Positions 37,101 through 51,100 of a DNA stretch of 64,000 bases are shown one piece after another. The DNA is from Eudromia elegans. Its lineage: Eukaryota; Chordata; Aves; Tinamiformes; Tinamidae. The notes below the pieces were generated by a model, which worked only from the letters and a program-made list of their open reading frames with translations, was not told the origin of the DNA and did not search any database. The position numbers were made by a program, and so were the translations under genes. Location: the NCBI GenBank assembly GCA_003342815.1, contig PTEX01000060.1:3718896-3782895 (forward strand), in the 5' to 3' direction. The stretch's first letter is position 1, and each line of letters starts with the position of its first letter.

Positions 37101-40100
37101 TTTCCCAAACTCCTGGTGTTAACGTGCACTTAATATTTCAGATCATGTTCATTATGAATAAGCTTCTTCTAGAATAATGTCATCTATAGCATAAGCTGTC
37201 GAAACTCGCTGTTGAATAAAAACTGACAGCATTGGAAATATGCTCAGCTGAACAACAGCAGTTTATGTAGAAGATATTATTAACAGTTCATGATCTTTCA
37301 CATACACTCTTCATTTATTAGAACCTCTGGCCTGCGAGATGGAGTCAGTTCATGTTTAAAAAGAGATTTTTCTTTAGCACCTTGCTCAAAATGCCTTGTC
37401 AGTGGCTGTCCATAACTCAAACAGCATGCAGCCATGCAATGGAAGCATTCAGCGAGACGGTTCAATCCCACATGGTATAAATTTAGTATGAAATACCTGC
37501 CAATAGCTCTCCTTCTCCCCAAAACCACACTAACCTTCAGGGGATCTACTGGAGGCAAAGCTTTTTCATCTCTTTGCAAACTCATCTGCCATTTAAGAGT
37601 CCTAAGCTGTTTGAGGGTTTGGTTTTATTTTTATTTTTTATTTACTATTTTTTTTAATTTAGTTTGAAAGCTGTACGCATCATCTTTCGTGAGTCAAAAA
37701 ACAAACATTTGAAATAGTGTTTTACAGATACTTTCAAAACGTTTTTCTAAAGACAGGCCACAAATATATCCTCAAAGAGCCAATCCTAGATTTAGCTGTC
37801 TGCAAAAGGGAAATCCATCATCACATGTAATGGTTTTCTCTCACCACAAACAGCACCAAAAGAAAAAAAGATTCCAGAATCTTCCAGAATAATGCTGGGA
37901 ATAATAGAAAATCAAAACATATGAGCTCAAAATGTAATTTTGGATGGTCTTGCTGCCTGCAGGTGACTTGCTCAATGTCCTACTGTCCTTGTGACCTCTT
38001 TGGCAGGGTGGTAGAAGCCAGATACCTGATGTCCAGGGGGAAATCAGGAACCCTCCATGTAGCCAGTATTACCTTGTGCACTACTGAGCGGAAGAGAATA
38101 CAATGGGTGATGGCATGGAGAGGTGTCTGCTTGAGCTGGGAACAAGGGCAAGTTCCCTAACAGCAGCTGGATTATCTGGATCCTATCCGATCCTAGGAAG
38201 GAAATTATTTTTTAATTCTTTCAGGAAAAAAAAAAAAAAGGTTATTTTCTCTAGCATTAAATTTCTTGCTTTCTCTATACAATATTAATTATTTATATGC
38301 CAAATTCAGATTTTTTTTTCTTTATTTAATTTTTAATAACTGCATAGTCTGATACTGGAAGCATAGCTACAGAGACTGAAAACTACATCCAAGAAAAGGG
38401 ATAACATCTATGGGAAAGGAGCACTAAAAGCTCAGGCACAAGTGGAGGTCTCCAGAAATGCAGCAGGAAACTGAGAGAAGTTGAAGCAAGAGTTTGGCCA
38501 GCAGAGATAAGTACACACTGATTTTCAGAGAGATTTTCTTCTGATTACTTCCGTATCAGATGTACTAGATTTGTTCATTAGCTTGTAACGAGGGCAGAGA
38601 AAACCATTTACCAGAATGTGCAACACAAAAATGAAGAATACTGAACTCCTAGGGAAAAAAAAAATAAATAAAATGAAACTATTGGGAGAGATACATTTCA
38701 TAAGAGAACTCAAAGGAAAGAGGAAATATTTGAATAATTTATAACAGATTCAATACTGTTGAGTCAAAAGTGCAATTTTGGAGGGCTTGTGGAATTTCTA
38801 ATTTTGGAGATCGGATTGTACTGGGAATATAAATCTCAAATCTGAGAAAAAAAAGAACGAATGTGAGGAATTCCTTATCCAAACTCTGAAAGAAAGAAAA
38901 AAAAAAGAAAAAAAGAAACATTTCCAAGACTTCATAACAGCAAGCAGAGCAGAGTGCAGGCTTAGCAAGGAAGAACACTAGAGTACAAAATCTCTCAGGA
39001 GGAATCTGCAGCTTGCAAATAGAGTGAATTTGCAAAACTGGCATGGAAGACTGTATGCAGAACATGCAGAAAAACAGCCCTGAAGATCACTCCTCTTTGG
39101 AATGAGCTTCCATACTCGCAAGAAACAGAAGCCAGAATGTACTAAAAAGAAGCAAACTGCTACCGTGGACTTTTTCAGGGGGCATTTACATACAACACCT
39201 GCAGTGCGCTAGCACTAATTAGTTGAATAGGATTGGGTAGATTAAAGTGATGTCTGAATTTACAGGAGATCATTTGAAGAGAAAAAGTCCTAAGGATGAA
39301 TACAGACAGGTGAAAATCTGCACTTGCAGATAAAGCTGTGGAGAGAGAATTCGAGTTCCAGGCTTATAGACATTCAATACAAGGAGGAAGCAAAATCTTG
39401 AAAAGGGAAGGTCTCTAATTGTTTCAGGGAGAGTATTGATTCAAGGTCTGAAAATATGGCAAATGCTCAGGCTCATTAGGAGAGCGCACACGGTAGGACA
39501 GAAGCCTATGGAGGGAGAAAATCAATTCTACAATGTCTTTAATGGCATTGGAAAGCTGTCAACAGAATATAAAATAAGGATGACAGATCTGAATTGTCCT
39601 GTCATAAATATTCCCAGAAATATCCCTATGTCACTCAGGTAAAAATGATGTGAACAAGCAGAACAAACACCTGAGCCTGGTCTATGCATATACCCATGTT
39701 CAAGAAAATTATTCCCTGTCCTAAGCCTTTGCAACAGGTAATGCTAGATATTGACAACTTATCCTGAAAACACTAAGAAAAATCTTGACAGAGCTTCATG
39801 TTGTAGGTAGTGTTTTATTTAGCAATATTAGATTGATGTGAAACATGGGGAGAGAAAAGCAAAACCAGTCTGACAAAATACTCCATGGTGATAACTCCTG
39901 TATCTAGATATATGTAAATATTAAAAGGTTTGTCTATGTATGCTTGCAATGTAAGCATACTAATTTGGAATGACTATTCTCACTATAGAGAAATCACATT
40001 ACTATTAGAAAATACAGAAATGCAATCTATGCATATACATATAAGTATATAAAAGAGCTAAGTATAAAAGCTTGGGCCTGGCATATCTCTTGTGGTAATG

Positions 40101-40534
40101 ATAAACACTGGCTCTCAATGTGATTGTTCTCAACGCAAGTTTAAATGATTGGCTTTTACCCAGAATCCAAATCACCTCAAATCTAATCTTTTCAGAAAAA
40201 AAAAAAAAAGTTATCAAAACTTTTTAAGAGACGCTTAAAGAAAAACTGTGGAATTAAATTTAGTTTTCCATCTGGCATGCCTAAATTACAAAGCTTTGTC
40301 TTTAATTCTGGGCCTCAGATGTACAAACCATGTTAAATGTGGTGCAGACTGGTGCAGGGCAAAGCAATTTGCCCAAAACAAGATCCATAAACAACAGAGA
40401 GCTACAACTGAAGTTCAGGGGTTCTTGGTTGAGTTCTTGTTTTCATATTCCACAACTCAAAGAGAAATAGTATAAATCAGACAAAATATTTGATTATTTT
40501 AGAGGGTTTTTTTGGAGTTTAATATTTTGGTTAA
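31131..40534. other. Stretch without supported genes
   Basis: AT-rich intron-like sequence; about 34600-35680 is somewhat richer in G+C. A local duplication lies at 33768-33835 and two ATGCTAAT motifs at 31938-31970. No family was recognised for open frames such as 32236-32535 (-), 35223-35468 (-) or 38739-39065 (-). The octamer-like 'gattctatgattctata' at about 36153-36170 is too short to call a CR1 tail. Confidence 0.5.
33768..33835. repeat. Degenerate tandem duplication, about 36/32 bp units
   Basis: The unit starting 'catgtcagaaagtgcaattc' and ending 'attatttaaaat' (33768-33803) is followed directly by 'catgtcaggaaatgaacttc' ending 'attatttaaaat' (33804-33835). The ends agree well; the second unit is a few bases shorter in the middle. 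Confidence 0.75.
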
Positions 40535-40596
40535 ATAATGAGTAGATGATCCCTAGAGGTCCTTTCCAACCTCAATCATTCTGTGATTCTGTGAAT
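40535..40596 (+). mobile_element. CR1 extreme 3'-end fragment
   Basis: 'gagtagatgatccctagagg', 'tcctttccaacctcaatc' and 'attctgtgattctgtgaat' match the last roughly 60 bases of CR1, with the octamer tail on the plus strand. The copy is truncated to its 3' UTR, which is common for CR1 in birds. Confidence 0.9.
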
Positions 40597-41965
40597 ATTA
40601 GCAAGTGAAGTCACTACAAAACTTTATGACTGTTGTTTGTTTCTGTCCATCTCCAGATCAAGGCTATCTGGCAGCACACCAAATACAATTTAAAAAAATA
40701 ATAATACATTTCAAGTCTATTTTATCAGTTTATATCCCATGAAAATTTTATCATGGAACAACATGTCAGATCACAGACCCATGAGTCCAGGCCTGATTCT
40801 GACAGTGACCATTCAGAATACAGAGATGCAATATGGGAAAAAGAAAGTCATGTTCAACAGGCAGACGAGGCAAAATCCATGCCAACCCAGGTCTCTGCTG
40901 GTGGAAGGCTCAAGACATAAGGCACAGGGTCTCAAATCCTTTTTCTCAGTAATAATTTTTGATGCATATATAAATATTCAGTCTCTTTTTTGCTTAAGCT
41001 TTTAGCTTTGATTTCTTCCTATGGCCACTTTCTGGTATAAAAAAGAAATATTTCCATGGTTTCACATTTCACCAGTTTTGAAGTATGTTTTATGCTGAAG
41101 AAGGGTGTGTGTTGAAGAATAGAGGCATCCAACCTCTTTCTTGTGGTTTTGCATCATTTTGTCCATTTCTCTCTTACTCTCTCTTTCCTAAATTGAAAAA
41201 AAAAATCACCATTTATTTAATCATTTTTTATATCAGAGTGTTTCACTGCTCTTCAGCATACACCTCATTCAGCTCTATCATACTCCTGGAGCTTTCCTAT
41301 CCCTTCTTTACAATAAAATGGCCAGTTATGAACTGTATTAAAATAGACTTCACCAACCAATTTATGTAAAAAGGTTTATAGCCTCCTTTGTGTTGTTTAG
41401 CACCCCATTCTTTAGGAATTCTCACATCCTGACAACCTTTTTTTATTACAAATATGCATGGAGCAGAACTTTTCATTTTACTGTCTACCATGATGTCACA
41501 TCCCTGCCTATTAAAAATATACCCCTCGTGACATTTATCTTGTTTTTTATTGTGACATAGATTATGTTATTCAGATAAGCCAGGCACATTCTGAATATCA
41601 AGGTTCAGCTAAAACACTGTCTGGCAAAGGGGAAATTAGCTGTCAGGGAGGGACTTTACAAAGACCAGAAGCAAATAAAATTACCAAGACAGAAAGGGAA
41701 GACATGGGAAGAAACAGAGAACAGAGCATGAAAATAAATTAACAAGGTGAAACTCAAAACGCTTCTCAGATTTTATTTTTGCTTTTATAATAAAGAACCA
41801 AGAGGACTGAGAATTTAGATTCTCTCTCTTTATCTATGCAAGTTTATTTCATTGCAAGATTCCGGCTTCTTATCTTTTCCTTTCTGATAATGAGGCTACC
41901 TAGCCATCATCACCTGTCAGCTGTTGGAGGTGTCCGCAACTATCTACTGAGATTAATTAAAACAG

Positions 41966-42060
41966 TAAAAATGTTCTAACTAACTAACTAACTTCCTAAC
42001 TTTAAAAATGTTCCAAGTTGCTAACTAAAATGTTCTAGCTAAATGCTCTAAGTGTTCTGG
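41966..42060. repeat. CTAA tract with degenerate duplicated units
   Basis: 'aaaatgttctaactaactaa' is followed by two decayed copies, 'aaaaatgttccaagttgcta' and 'taaaatgttctagctaaatg'. Together they suggest local slippage and duplication around a short CTAA microsatellite. Confidence 0.6.
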
Positions 42061-44565
42061 TAGGCCAGTGTACACAAGCTTTACTTTATGCATGTGAACA
42101 GACACGTTAAAGACAAATGGATCAGTGTGGTTTTATGTTAAGCACAATTGTATATCACTGCAGAACTGGGTCAAAGTGTGAAACTCCCATTGAGTTTAAA
42201 GAGCGTACTTTGCCAATCCTGAATAACAGCTTTAGCCTGGTAATTTACACTGAAAATAAACAAAAACCTAGCAAACGCATTAAAGAGAGTTCTTGAATAT
42301 TAATCTGACATTTCTACCAACAGAAATAAATGGAAGTTATAAAGTCAAGTATTTATAACACTGAGAGATACTTGTGTGTTCTATATCTAATCATAAATGA
42401 TTCCTGGTTGCCCTTTTTCCATTACTTAAATTTCCAGTTCTGTTTGCTCTCCAAAATATGCTGAGCCTTACTAGGTATCTAAAAATGAATTTCAATTTTT
42501 TTGCTTCAAAAAAGTAGATGAGAGAAGTGGATAGGGAACCTGTCTGTTTACTTGCCGTTTGAAATGCAGATAGAAGTCATGCAGTTACAGATAAGTGGAG
42601 CTCCTCCTTATCATGCCAAGTAGCAGTGGTTAATTGCAATGCATCATGAAGCATATGTATTCTCAAGAAATAGACACATTAATCAAGGGAAATGTCATCA
42701 GGCAAAACAACAAACACTGGTCAATAAAACCCAGATGGCTATTTTGGTCTGCAGATAAAAAATAGATGACTTAACTGTGGAAAATCAAGAGAACTTATTC
42801 AACTTTAATAGTATTTTTTCTTTAGTTTCAAAATTCAGACTCTTTTGCACTGACTTCAGTCAGAATTAATACACTGTATTTCGGTATCTATTCCAGAGGT
42901 TTTGACTCTAATTCCTTCACTCAAACAATCTAATCAAAGACTCTTTTCTTCTTTCAAATCCTATGTGAATCCATTCTTTCTAAAAGTCAGTACTGTTTGG
43001 AGACACAGCATATTGATTTTTGACCTCAGACCTTTTGGGGTCAATCAGTGGTAGTAACTTTACCAAACACCATGAACTGAAGCATCTGGAGCCTGCACTG
43101 GGATGAAAGCCATGAGCACGATATGAAATTGGGGGCCTCTGCAATGAAGAGGGCAAGATTCCCATCAATGTTTCATCTTTGATCCCATTCAGACTCAGAT
43201 CCAGACTGAATCCAGCCTAAAACAAAGTGCAAGTTTTTTTCTCTGATTATATCCCTCCATGGACAAAAAAGGGATTCTGGGCCTGAAATAAACGTCTCAA
43301 GGTACATGTCATCTATTTGGCTTGTGCTCATCTTCTGTGTAGCTTCTAGAATCTTTTACAGAATCTTTTTCTGAAAAGAGTCATAGTTTTCCACCTGCAC
43401 ATAATATCCCCAGGTATTCAGGTCCCATTCTCCCACATTTGGAGGACAAGTACCTGTAACAACCCACCTGTGCAGGAACCAGTCACTTAGAGGACATTTG
43501 GTGTAAGCAGTTACACTACAGAGCTGGCTCTTCAGCTGCTATGCAAACTCCACTTATCTCTTCTACCTGATTCAGGTCCAGGAGAAGCTATGACAAACAC
43601 TAAATTGACAAACAAATGATGTGAAATAATTCAGAGAAAAAAGCGTTGGTAACACTTGACTTGCTAATTTCTAGGAGACATATGGTCTCATCTTGGTTAT
43701 ATCATCAATACAATGAATTCAGAAGAGTTGTAGTGTCCCATTCATTTCAGTGTCTCTCAGATCACTGGTAATTGACCAGGACCATGTTGGGATAGGTAAT
43801 TAAAAAGAAGATCCTTGTTTAAAACAGAAAAGTTCACAGGCTCCAAAACAGCCAAGCAATTCAAGAAATATCAGTCAGCATGAAAAGGAACAGCATTGGC
43901 ACACTATCAGCTTGTCAAGGTTTCTGTAAGGCATCACAAGAAACACAGAATTCTGAAATGACTAGAAAGTTGCTTTGCTGCTGGTTTAGAAAGTTCCTTC
44001 CAAACATGAGGGTAAGCAGGAAAAAGGTGATGATTTGAAAATGTAACGATAAGAGGAAGGGAGTTGGCATTATCAGCTCATCAAAGATGGAAGCTGACAT
44101 TTAGAAATGAACAAGAGATGACAAACCACGTGGGGAAGAGACAAGACGATGGCTGATAATGAAAACAAGACTATGTTTTATACACAGAGGTAGGGGAACT
44201 AATAAAACAATGCAAGAAGGAGGCGATAGTGTCAATTCACTAGAGTAGGAGAACGGCTCTGCAAGTGAAATTTGAATCAGATAGAAGAGAAGAAAGTTAC
44301 ACTGGTCAAAACTAGAGAAAAGAATCCCGCAGTGAGTGAGATGACAGAGGATGAAGACCAGGATAAGAATTTTAGCTATGTTACAGTCACAAAAAAAAAA
44401 AAAATGCTTAGAAAAGAGTATGCAGAGGGACTGGCAAGATCCAGCCAGACTGAAGGCTCACTGTCATAACTTCGCCCACCAAAAGAAACAGGGGTAGATG
44501 CTAACAGTAGCTTAATGTGTTTGTGCTCACTTGAACTGATATCTAGATTTTACTCAAACATGTCA

Positions 44566-44606
44566 ACAAAACAAAGCAAAAACAAAACAAAACAAAAAAA
44601 AAAACC
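44566..44606. repeat. ACAAA-rich simple repeat
   Basis: Several ACAAA/AACAAA units followed by an A run and 'ccccacacacaa'. A simple repeat of no evident function. Confidence 0.7.
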
Positions 44607-47159
44607 CCACACACAAAAAAATGCCCAAGTCCATTGTTTGGACAAATAAAATAGGCCTGGAGTACAGAGGCAAGTCTGTGAGCCATCAAGATAGACATGA
44701 AAACAGGAACTTGTGTTTGTGGATTAGAATATAGAAATAATAGAAACAAGGTGAAAAGCACTAAGAGAAGATCAAAGGCAGGTCTCTCTGGTATCCTCAA
44801 ATAAAGCTGGAGGAGGCCAGATGACAAAATGTAATTCAAAATGATAAAATCAGTGATAAAATCAGATTCAGAAGTTAAAGTCACCATCAAGGACGAACGT
44901 CTTGGGAAAGCAGTCAATGGTATGAAGAGCAGCCAACGGATCAGACAGAATAAAGCCACGTAGAGCGATCTGGCTTGGTAAAATCCATTGAAAACTTTGG
45001 TGAAGGCAGACCAGCGAATACAAATGGGACTAGAGAAAAACTAAATCAGAATTAGAAGATAAAGTTTTATTTTAAGGCAAAATCTCTCTCTTCATCTGTA
45101 CTGCTTTCTTTCATATTTTGCACTTCACACTCATGTAATTTCTCACTTATATAACTCCAAGAAGGTATAAAGGATGGAGAAGAAAAGTTAGTTTCGAGGT
45201 CCTGCTATCAGATAAGCACTATATATATAGAAACACCGTGACCATACTGGCCAGCTACTAGCAGTGTCCTCCTCCAGGTGAGGATGCCATGAAGATAAGG
45301 CTTATGGAGAGAGCTGAGAGCTGGTACAATCCACTGGTTCTGTGCTATAAAGTCAGGCAAAGAAGAGTAGCAACATGTTTTTCTCATGCTGTTGCCACTC
45401 ATGCTTTCAGCTCTGAAGCTCCCAAGTTCGATCTGCAAAATGTCATTCAAAGACAGAGACTGTCACAGTCGCTGTGCTTCGCTGTGCCGCACCGCCTCGA
45501 TGGATAAAGCAGATTTGCTTTGCTAGAGCTGTCAAAATTACAGCTTTTAGAAGAAAAAGGCTTTTGAAAATTCCTAGTAAAACCAAAGATTGGCTTTAAG
45601 AGCTAAATATTTGTGCTCTTACCTAACTTAATTTGTAAGATTATCTTCCTTTTCTCTGCTAGTCCCACTTCTTAATGGATTCTTTTAGTGTTGATGGGTT
45701 TTCTTTTAATGGAATATACTCATGATCACAGTTTCAGCAAGTTATTTAGTGAGAAAGGACAGGAACCTTTACCTCTCTGAAAATACGCAGAGAGCTCCAG
45801 TTACACTGAAATAACTAATACACACTTATTAATCTGGCATTTAACCCAATGTCTCAATGGGTATAGTATTGTTCCCATTAACAATCACTTAAATAAATAG
45901 AGCTGCAAGCTCTGGACCAGTTAATTATGGATATTAATTAGCAGCAGTTGAACAGAAGAAGCCATCTTAACCAAACAGACAAATCTCTGCACTCTAAGAT
46001 GCCATCAAGCTCCCACTTATAATGAGGTTAATTTAAACCCACCGTTGAACAAGCAATTAACAAAACCAGGCCTCAAGCTTGAAGCAGACACCCGTCTCGT
46101 GCTCCTAATTGCAAAATGGAGAACAGATTTTAAGGTGAAATCATCCAACTTTGAACTTATTGGAGACTGGCCATTCAGATCCTGTTCTTCTCTCACAATA
46201 ATCAATGGACAAGGCCATTCTTGGCTCAGTTGCTCCCAGGATAGCCTACATTGCCGATGGTAAGTCACAGAGCAGTGGATGCGACTCCAGGTCATGTCAC
46301 AGAAACTTGTACATGACACTGAAATGATGGAATTTCACCCAGAGAATTTTTGATGCTCCTGATGTTCTGTATACAGTCAGTATCAACATCCATCTCTTCC
46401 AGGAGCAAAAATCCTGGTTACAGTGACAATGTTATGTTCCCTGGTCTTCCAGCCACAGCTTAGTAAAATATTTCATTAATGGCACATGGAAAAGTCTAGA
46501 ATTCAGTTCCCTCTCTCAAAGTGTTGCGAGCTCAACAGGATCACTAGTATAAAAAGACATGGGCATCACAACTGGCAGATATGACTCAACATACAAAAAT
46601 GGTAAGCGCTATGAAGAAAAGTTTCTGGGTTCACATTTTCCTCGATGACAACTTTTCTGAGTTTCTGATTCTTTTAAATTCATGACCCAGTCCCACCTGC
46701 AGAGAACTACAGGATTAACGGTGAATGCTGAAAGCAGGCAGACCTCCAGCAGGAAGTTTCCATAGTGGTCAGAATTGTATTAGCTCTTGTTTCTTGGCAT
46801 TAGCCTATTATACAGAGGAAGAAAGAAAGGCTATTTTGCTTTGCAAGATTTGCAAATACCAGCTGGGCAGGTGAGAGCTTCCACCTACTGTCTGAAAAGA
46901 CCACAGCTGAGAAGAGCATCACCTTATTAAATGCAAATCTATTTTGGAATCTCTACTGACAGTTTGCCATGCGAAAAGCAAAGGTAGCTCAACTGAGTGA
47001 ACAATGTTGTGTTTGCTCACAGCCATACTCAGAACTAGCAATTGCCTGTCACTGTGAGACGAAGTCCATGCCAGATGTTACTATCTCTACTGCAAGTGAA
47101 AATAAAGTTCTAGATGAAAACAATAATATCTTATTTGGGAAAATCTACAGAAGGTGTAA

Positions 47160-47224
47160 GGAGCCAGATTCCCAGTGCTGGGATCTAGTATGCGCCAATT
47201 GGCATCAGCTGGGACTCTGGCTCC
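47160..47224. repeat. Palindromic repeat remnant (16-bp inverted arms)
   Basis: Left arm 'ggagccagattcccag' (47160-47175) and right arm 'ctgggactctggctcc' (47209-47224) are inverted complements with 15 of 16 positions matching. The 33-base interior includes the near-palindrome 'gcgccaattggc'. The form and wording (gagccagattcccag ... ccaattggca ... cagctggga) resemble palindromic, MITE-like repeats that I recall as widespread in turtle, crocodile and bird genomes. I cannot give a database name. Confidence 0.6.
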
Positions 47225-48123
47225 ACATCTCTATTTCAGAAGCTAAAAAAAAAATGAAAAACTAAATTACAAATTGATAGCTTAGAAAACAAAGGCAGAT
47301 CTAGTGAGAATGTAAATCAAAGGTTAATAATTTTGCTACAGGTTACTCTGGTATTAAAGAAGCTCTCAAAACATTGAAACAAATGTGAAAGAAGTCTTTG
47401 AAGTATCTGAAGATGACTTTCACTCTCTGAAAAAGCTTGTTTTGTTCCTATTCAGAGACTTGAACAAATGAGTAGGTTTGATACAGGGAAAGAGGGGAAG
47501 CTGTGTTTCTGTTTGATGACAACACATATGGAGCTACAACAAAAAGACATTTTAAATGGAAAAAAAAGGGAATAAAGTGCTGAGGTCCCTTCCTTGTGAA
47601 ATTCATCAACATTAGTTAGAACTAAACGATGCACTGTAGGAAAATGGAATTTTATGGATTTTTATGCGTAATTTGTTATTATTCTCCAGACATTCCTGCC
47701 AGATTACAGAGTCAATTTATAAGCTAATAAACAGGAAATCTTCTCAATGCCCATGAGTTTAGCTTCCTATGCTCCTGAGAATATTGTGTTGAAGAGAACT
47801 ACCCAATTTATATCTTCTAAACAGAAGATAAAGGCAATTATTTTTTAAGTGGAACAAAACTTGACATAAGAAATTAATTCTACTAGCAGAGTAAATCTTC
47901 AGCAATAATTTATAAAAGAACAATATTTCAGTCTTCTATTTATTGGGGAATAAACTGATGATTTGATCAACAATAAGGACTAACCAGATGTTGGCTCACT
48001 TACAAGTGCAGATCAAATCTAGTATATATTTTTTCTCAAAGAGAAAAAAATCCAGGGCCTTCTGGGAGGGCTAAATGGAAAAAAAAAGCCATGGGAAGAA
48101 GGAGCAATTAATACTGATGGAAA

Positions 48124-48146
48124 TAAAAATAAATAAATAAATACAT
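48124..48146. repeat. AAAT microsatellite
   Basis: About five AAAT units. Ordinary short simple repeat. Confidence 0.8.
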
Positions 48147-51100
48147 AGAATAGATGAATAGGTAAAATGAAGCCATCAGAGATTACAAACTCAAAAATGC
48201 ATTGATGGGTGATGAGAAGAGAAAGACTCTGGATAAAATAACCCAGCATCCTCATGCTCCTGGAAGTTCCCTGGGGATCTGGTGGAGCACTCAGGAGTGC
48301 TCTGCCTAGAAGACAAGGCAAGGAAGCTCACTGTGGTCCTCCCATCCAGCTTCTCCTGGAACCACTGGGCCCTGCAGAGCATCTCTGAAAACTGCAGGTT
48401 GTTAAAGAGTCATCCTGGAACAGACAGCAAGCCAATATCCAAGTGCTATTTGTGTATCCTCTCTGCAGTTCTTCACTCTTTTTTCATCATTCCTTTCACT
48501 ACATTTGCTTAATCACTTGCTCATGACAAACCACCACACCTGGTTGTTTTCTCTTTTTCCAAACTGTTTCAGCACTGTTACAATTTTTCAACCTTCTGCT
48601 GCTCCACTCAGAGCATTTCCTTAGTTTGCTCCTGGTGCAATTTAATGATGACAGCTTAAGATGTGACTCTCTTCTTAGACCTCAGCTGCACTGGACTAAA
48701 ACAAACCCAGGACACAACAGGTCATTTTCATGCTGCCATTGGCTCAAACCTACATGCTTAACAGCACAGGCTTAGGGCCTCAGGTTTTAAGGATAAAAGA
48801 AGACCTAAAAATGAAACAAATTACTAAAGCAAGCCATGGTCAAAGTAAGAACTTAAGTTCTGAGTAGAGGAGGGAAGCACGCTACTCAGCCTGTAAGCAT
48901 ATATGTTAATCACATGAAAAGTCCTGTCTGAGACTACTCATAATGTCCTCATTGCACATTCCAGTGTTTTGGTTTCTGAGCTTTTTTCTTTCTTTCTTCT
49001 TTTTTTTTTTCTCCCCTCAAGAAGGCAAACATCTTTCATCTTTTGTAGAAAACAATATTCTTTTGTTGTTTTGTTTGAATACAGAATCTAGAGATTTTAC
49101 ATGAAAAACTCAAATCATTTTAGAACATTATACTCTATGTTCATAACATGGAACACATATTAGCAGGATCAGACTTCTTTTTATTTTTTTTCTTTCCAGG
49201 TTTTTCTGCCTAGAAATAATACCTCCACATTGCCAACATATTGACCTGGTTCTCTTCCAAAGACTATAGTTACCTAGGATTGCATGCTGGTTGAATTGTC
49301 TGCGTTTCTCTGACTGGTTCTGCTCTTGAATAAAGGCACTTGCGCAGCTGCAGGCATGTCAGGCAACGTTCTCCAAGTGCTCATACTGCTTGTCGTCAGC
49401 TGCATGCATTCTTGTCCAGGGGGCTATGAAACGGAGCCAGACACCCTGCCACCTGTTACAACATGTTCTAATAACTAAGGCTGGATGTATCTGCTGTAGG
49501 AACAGAAATTCTTGCTTATGTTTTATTATAAAAATGCTCTGGAGTTTAGTGACTGACACACTGTTATTTCTCCAAGAAGAACGCAGAGAGGGAGCTCATC
49601 CAGTGGGTGGAATCGACAAGCAACAGGAAAAGGGTGTAAGACTAAGCTTGAGATCAGGTTTTCAGGTATCAGAAACTTAATTTCTGAGCACTAAAAACCT
49701 CTGTGGCACTGCACAAACCATGGGTTGTTTCTTTGTCTCAGGTTCCCAGGTGGAAAATGCACACCTTACCACTTCTTAAGTGCACTGGAAGGATTGATGC
49801 ATGAGTACGAACAGCACTGATAGCTCTGTAAGAATAATAGCAGTAGAGTCCTGTCCTCCAGACATTGCACACAAGAGGCTTTGAATGCTCAGGCAATGTC
49901 ACAGCCAGTCTCCCTGCTATCTCCGACCACTCTTGGAATACAACTTAAGATAAAAAATGTGGAGTTACCAGAGCACAATCCAAATTTCAAGTGTGAGTCA
50001 GCCGGATTGATTTGCCGGCTGATTGGCATTCATGCATAATTAAAGCTGGTTTTGTTGCAGTAGTTCATATTTTTACTAATTATTAGCATTATAGTGGTAA
50101 GAATCGCTATTCCAGGAAAATACCTCCTGAGCCCAACAAGCAATTCGTCTTTCTCTTCATACACCTCATGGGACAGTTAGCAACAACTAGTATGAGTCAG
50201 CTTACCATTCCTCTGACTTTGCTCTTGAACACCATGTCTAGGATATTTCTACTGTGATGGCAAATTCTTCCTAGAAAAACAGGATAAAATCCGCCTAGAG
50301 ATAGATTTGTAAAATGCAACTTAAGAAATACCATAACTAAATTAAACATATTTTGAGCACATTTCTGTATGTGCTCAGTATGTGTTCCATGCCTTTGATG
50401 GGACAAGTGACTATTCTATCATAACAAAAACTTCTACATGACATTTTAGTGAAACAGAAGACAAATAAGAAGTCTCCAGGATGTAAGTACATTCCAGTTA
50501 TGGGATAGTTTTTATACCAAAAATAAAGATTTTAAACCCTTAAAAATTCCACAATTCTTTTCCTGACTCACCTTCTTCATGTGGCTGCAGATTCAAAGAG
50601 GAAATACTCAATGAAAGCTTCACCCACAAGTCCAGACATGCAGTATGGAAAAGCAAGTAATACCATGGCTCTGGAATGCCATGACTGATCAAAATCACAT
50701 TATTAAAATATAATGTTTCAGAGTTACTTTTGCCTCTGTTTAATATTCTATCTTTCAATACAATGAGAAAGTAAATTAAGCCACTTACAGTGAACCAAAA
50801 CTTCCCTTGTTTCCATGGAAATGTTTAGAAGGCTGATCTGAAGTTAACCAGACTGGTGCATACAAATGCTTTTGTTACTAGCCAGCTTAATCCCCACGGG
50901 TGCCTGTTGCACTCACCATCACGCCCAGGACCCCCTTACTGTGCCCAACACTCCATAGTGACAGCTGGTTTCTAATTTGGTGCATGGATTTAGCATAAAC
51001 CTCTTTGAATGCGTGTGACACTGACAGGGGTGGGGAGCCACCACGCCTCACATTCATGAGCTAAAAATTTGGTTTTAACCATTTGCCCTTCTGACTTCCT

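Larger units (their letters stand above)
40597..47159. other. Stretch without supported genes
   Basis: AT-rich intron-like sequence. A CTAA-type duplication lies at 41966-42060 and an ACAAA-rich run at 44566-44606. Open frames (for example 44543-44959 on minus, 138 codons, Leu/Phe-rich) have no recognised family. A trace at about 42178-42200 ('gaaactcccattgagtttaa') may belong to the same old palindromic repeat group as 58071-58184, but it is too short to call. Confidence 0.5.

Noticed and set aside
42178-42200. 'gaaactcccattgagtttaa', like the centre of an old sauropsid palindromic repeat
   Set aside because: Too short and with no recognisable flanking parts to support a call.
46969-47265. 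98-codon cysteine-containing frame considered as a small zinc-binding protein
   Set aside because: Its second half is the palindromic repeat at 47160-47224, cysteine spacing fits no known finger, and there is no exon pattern.
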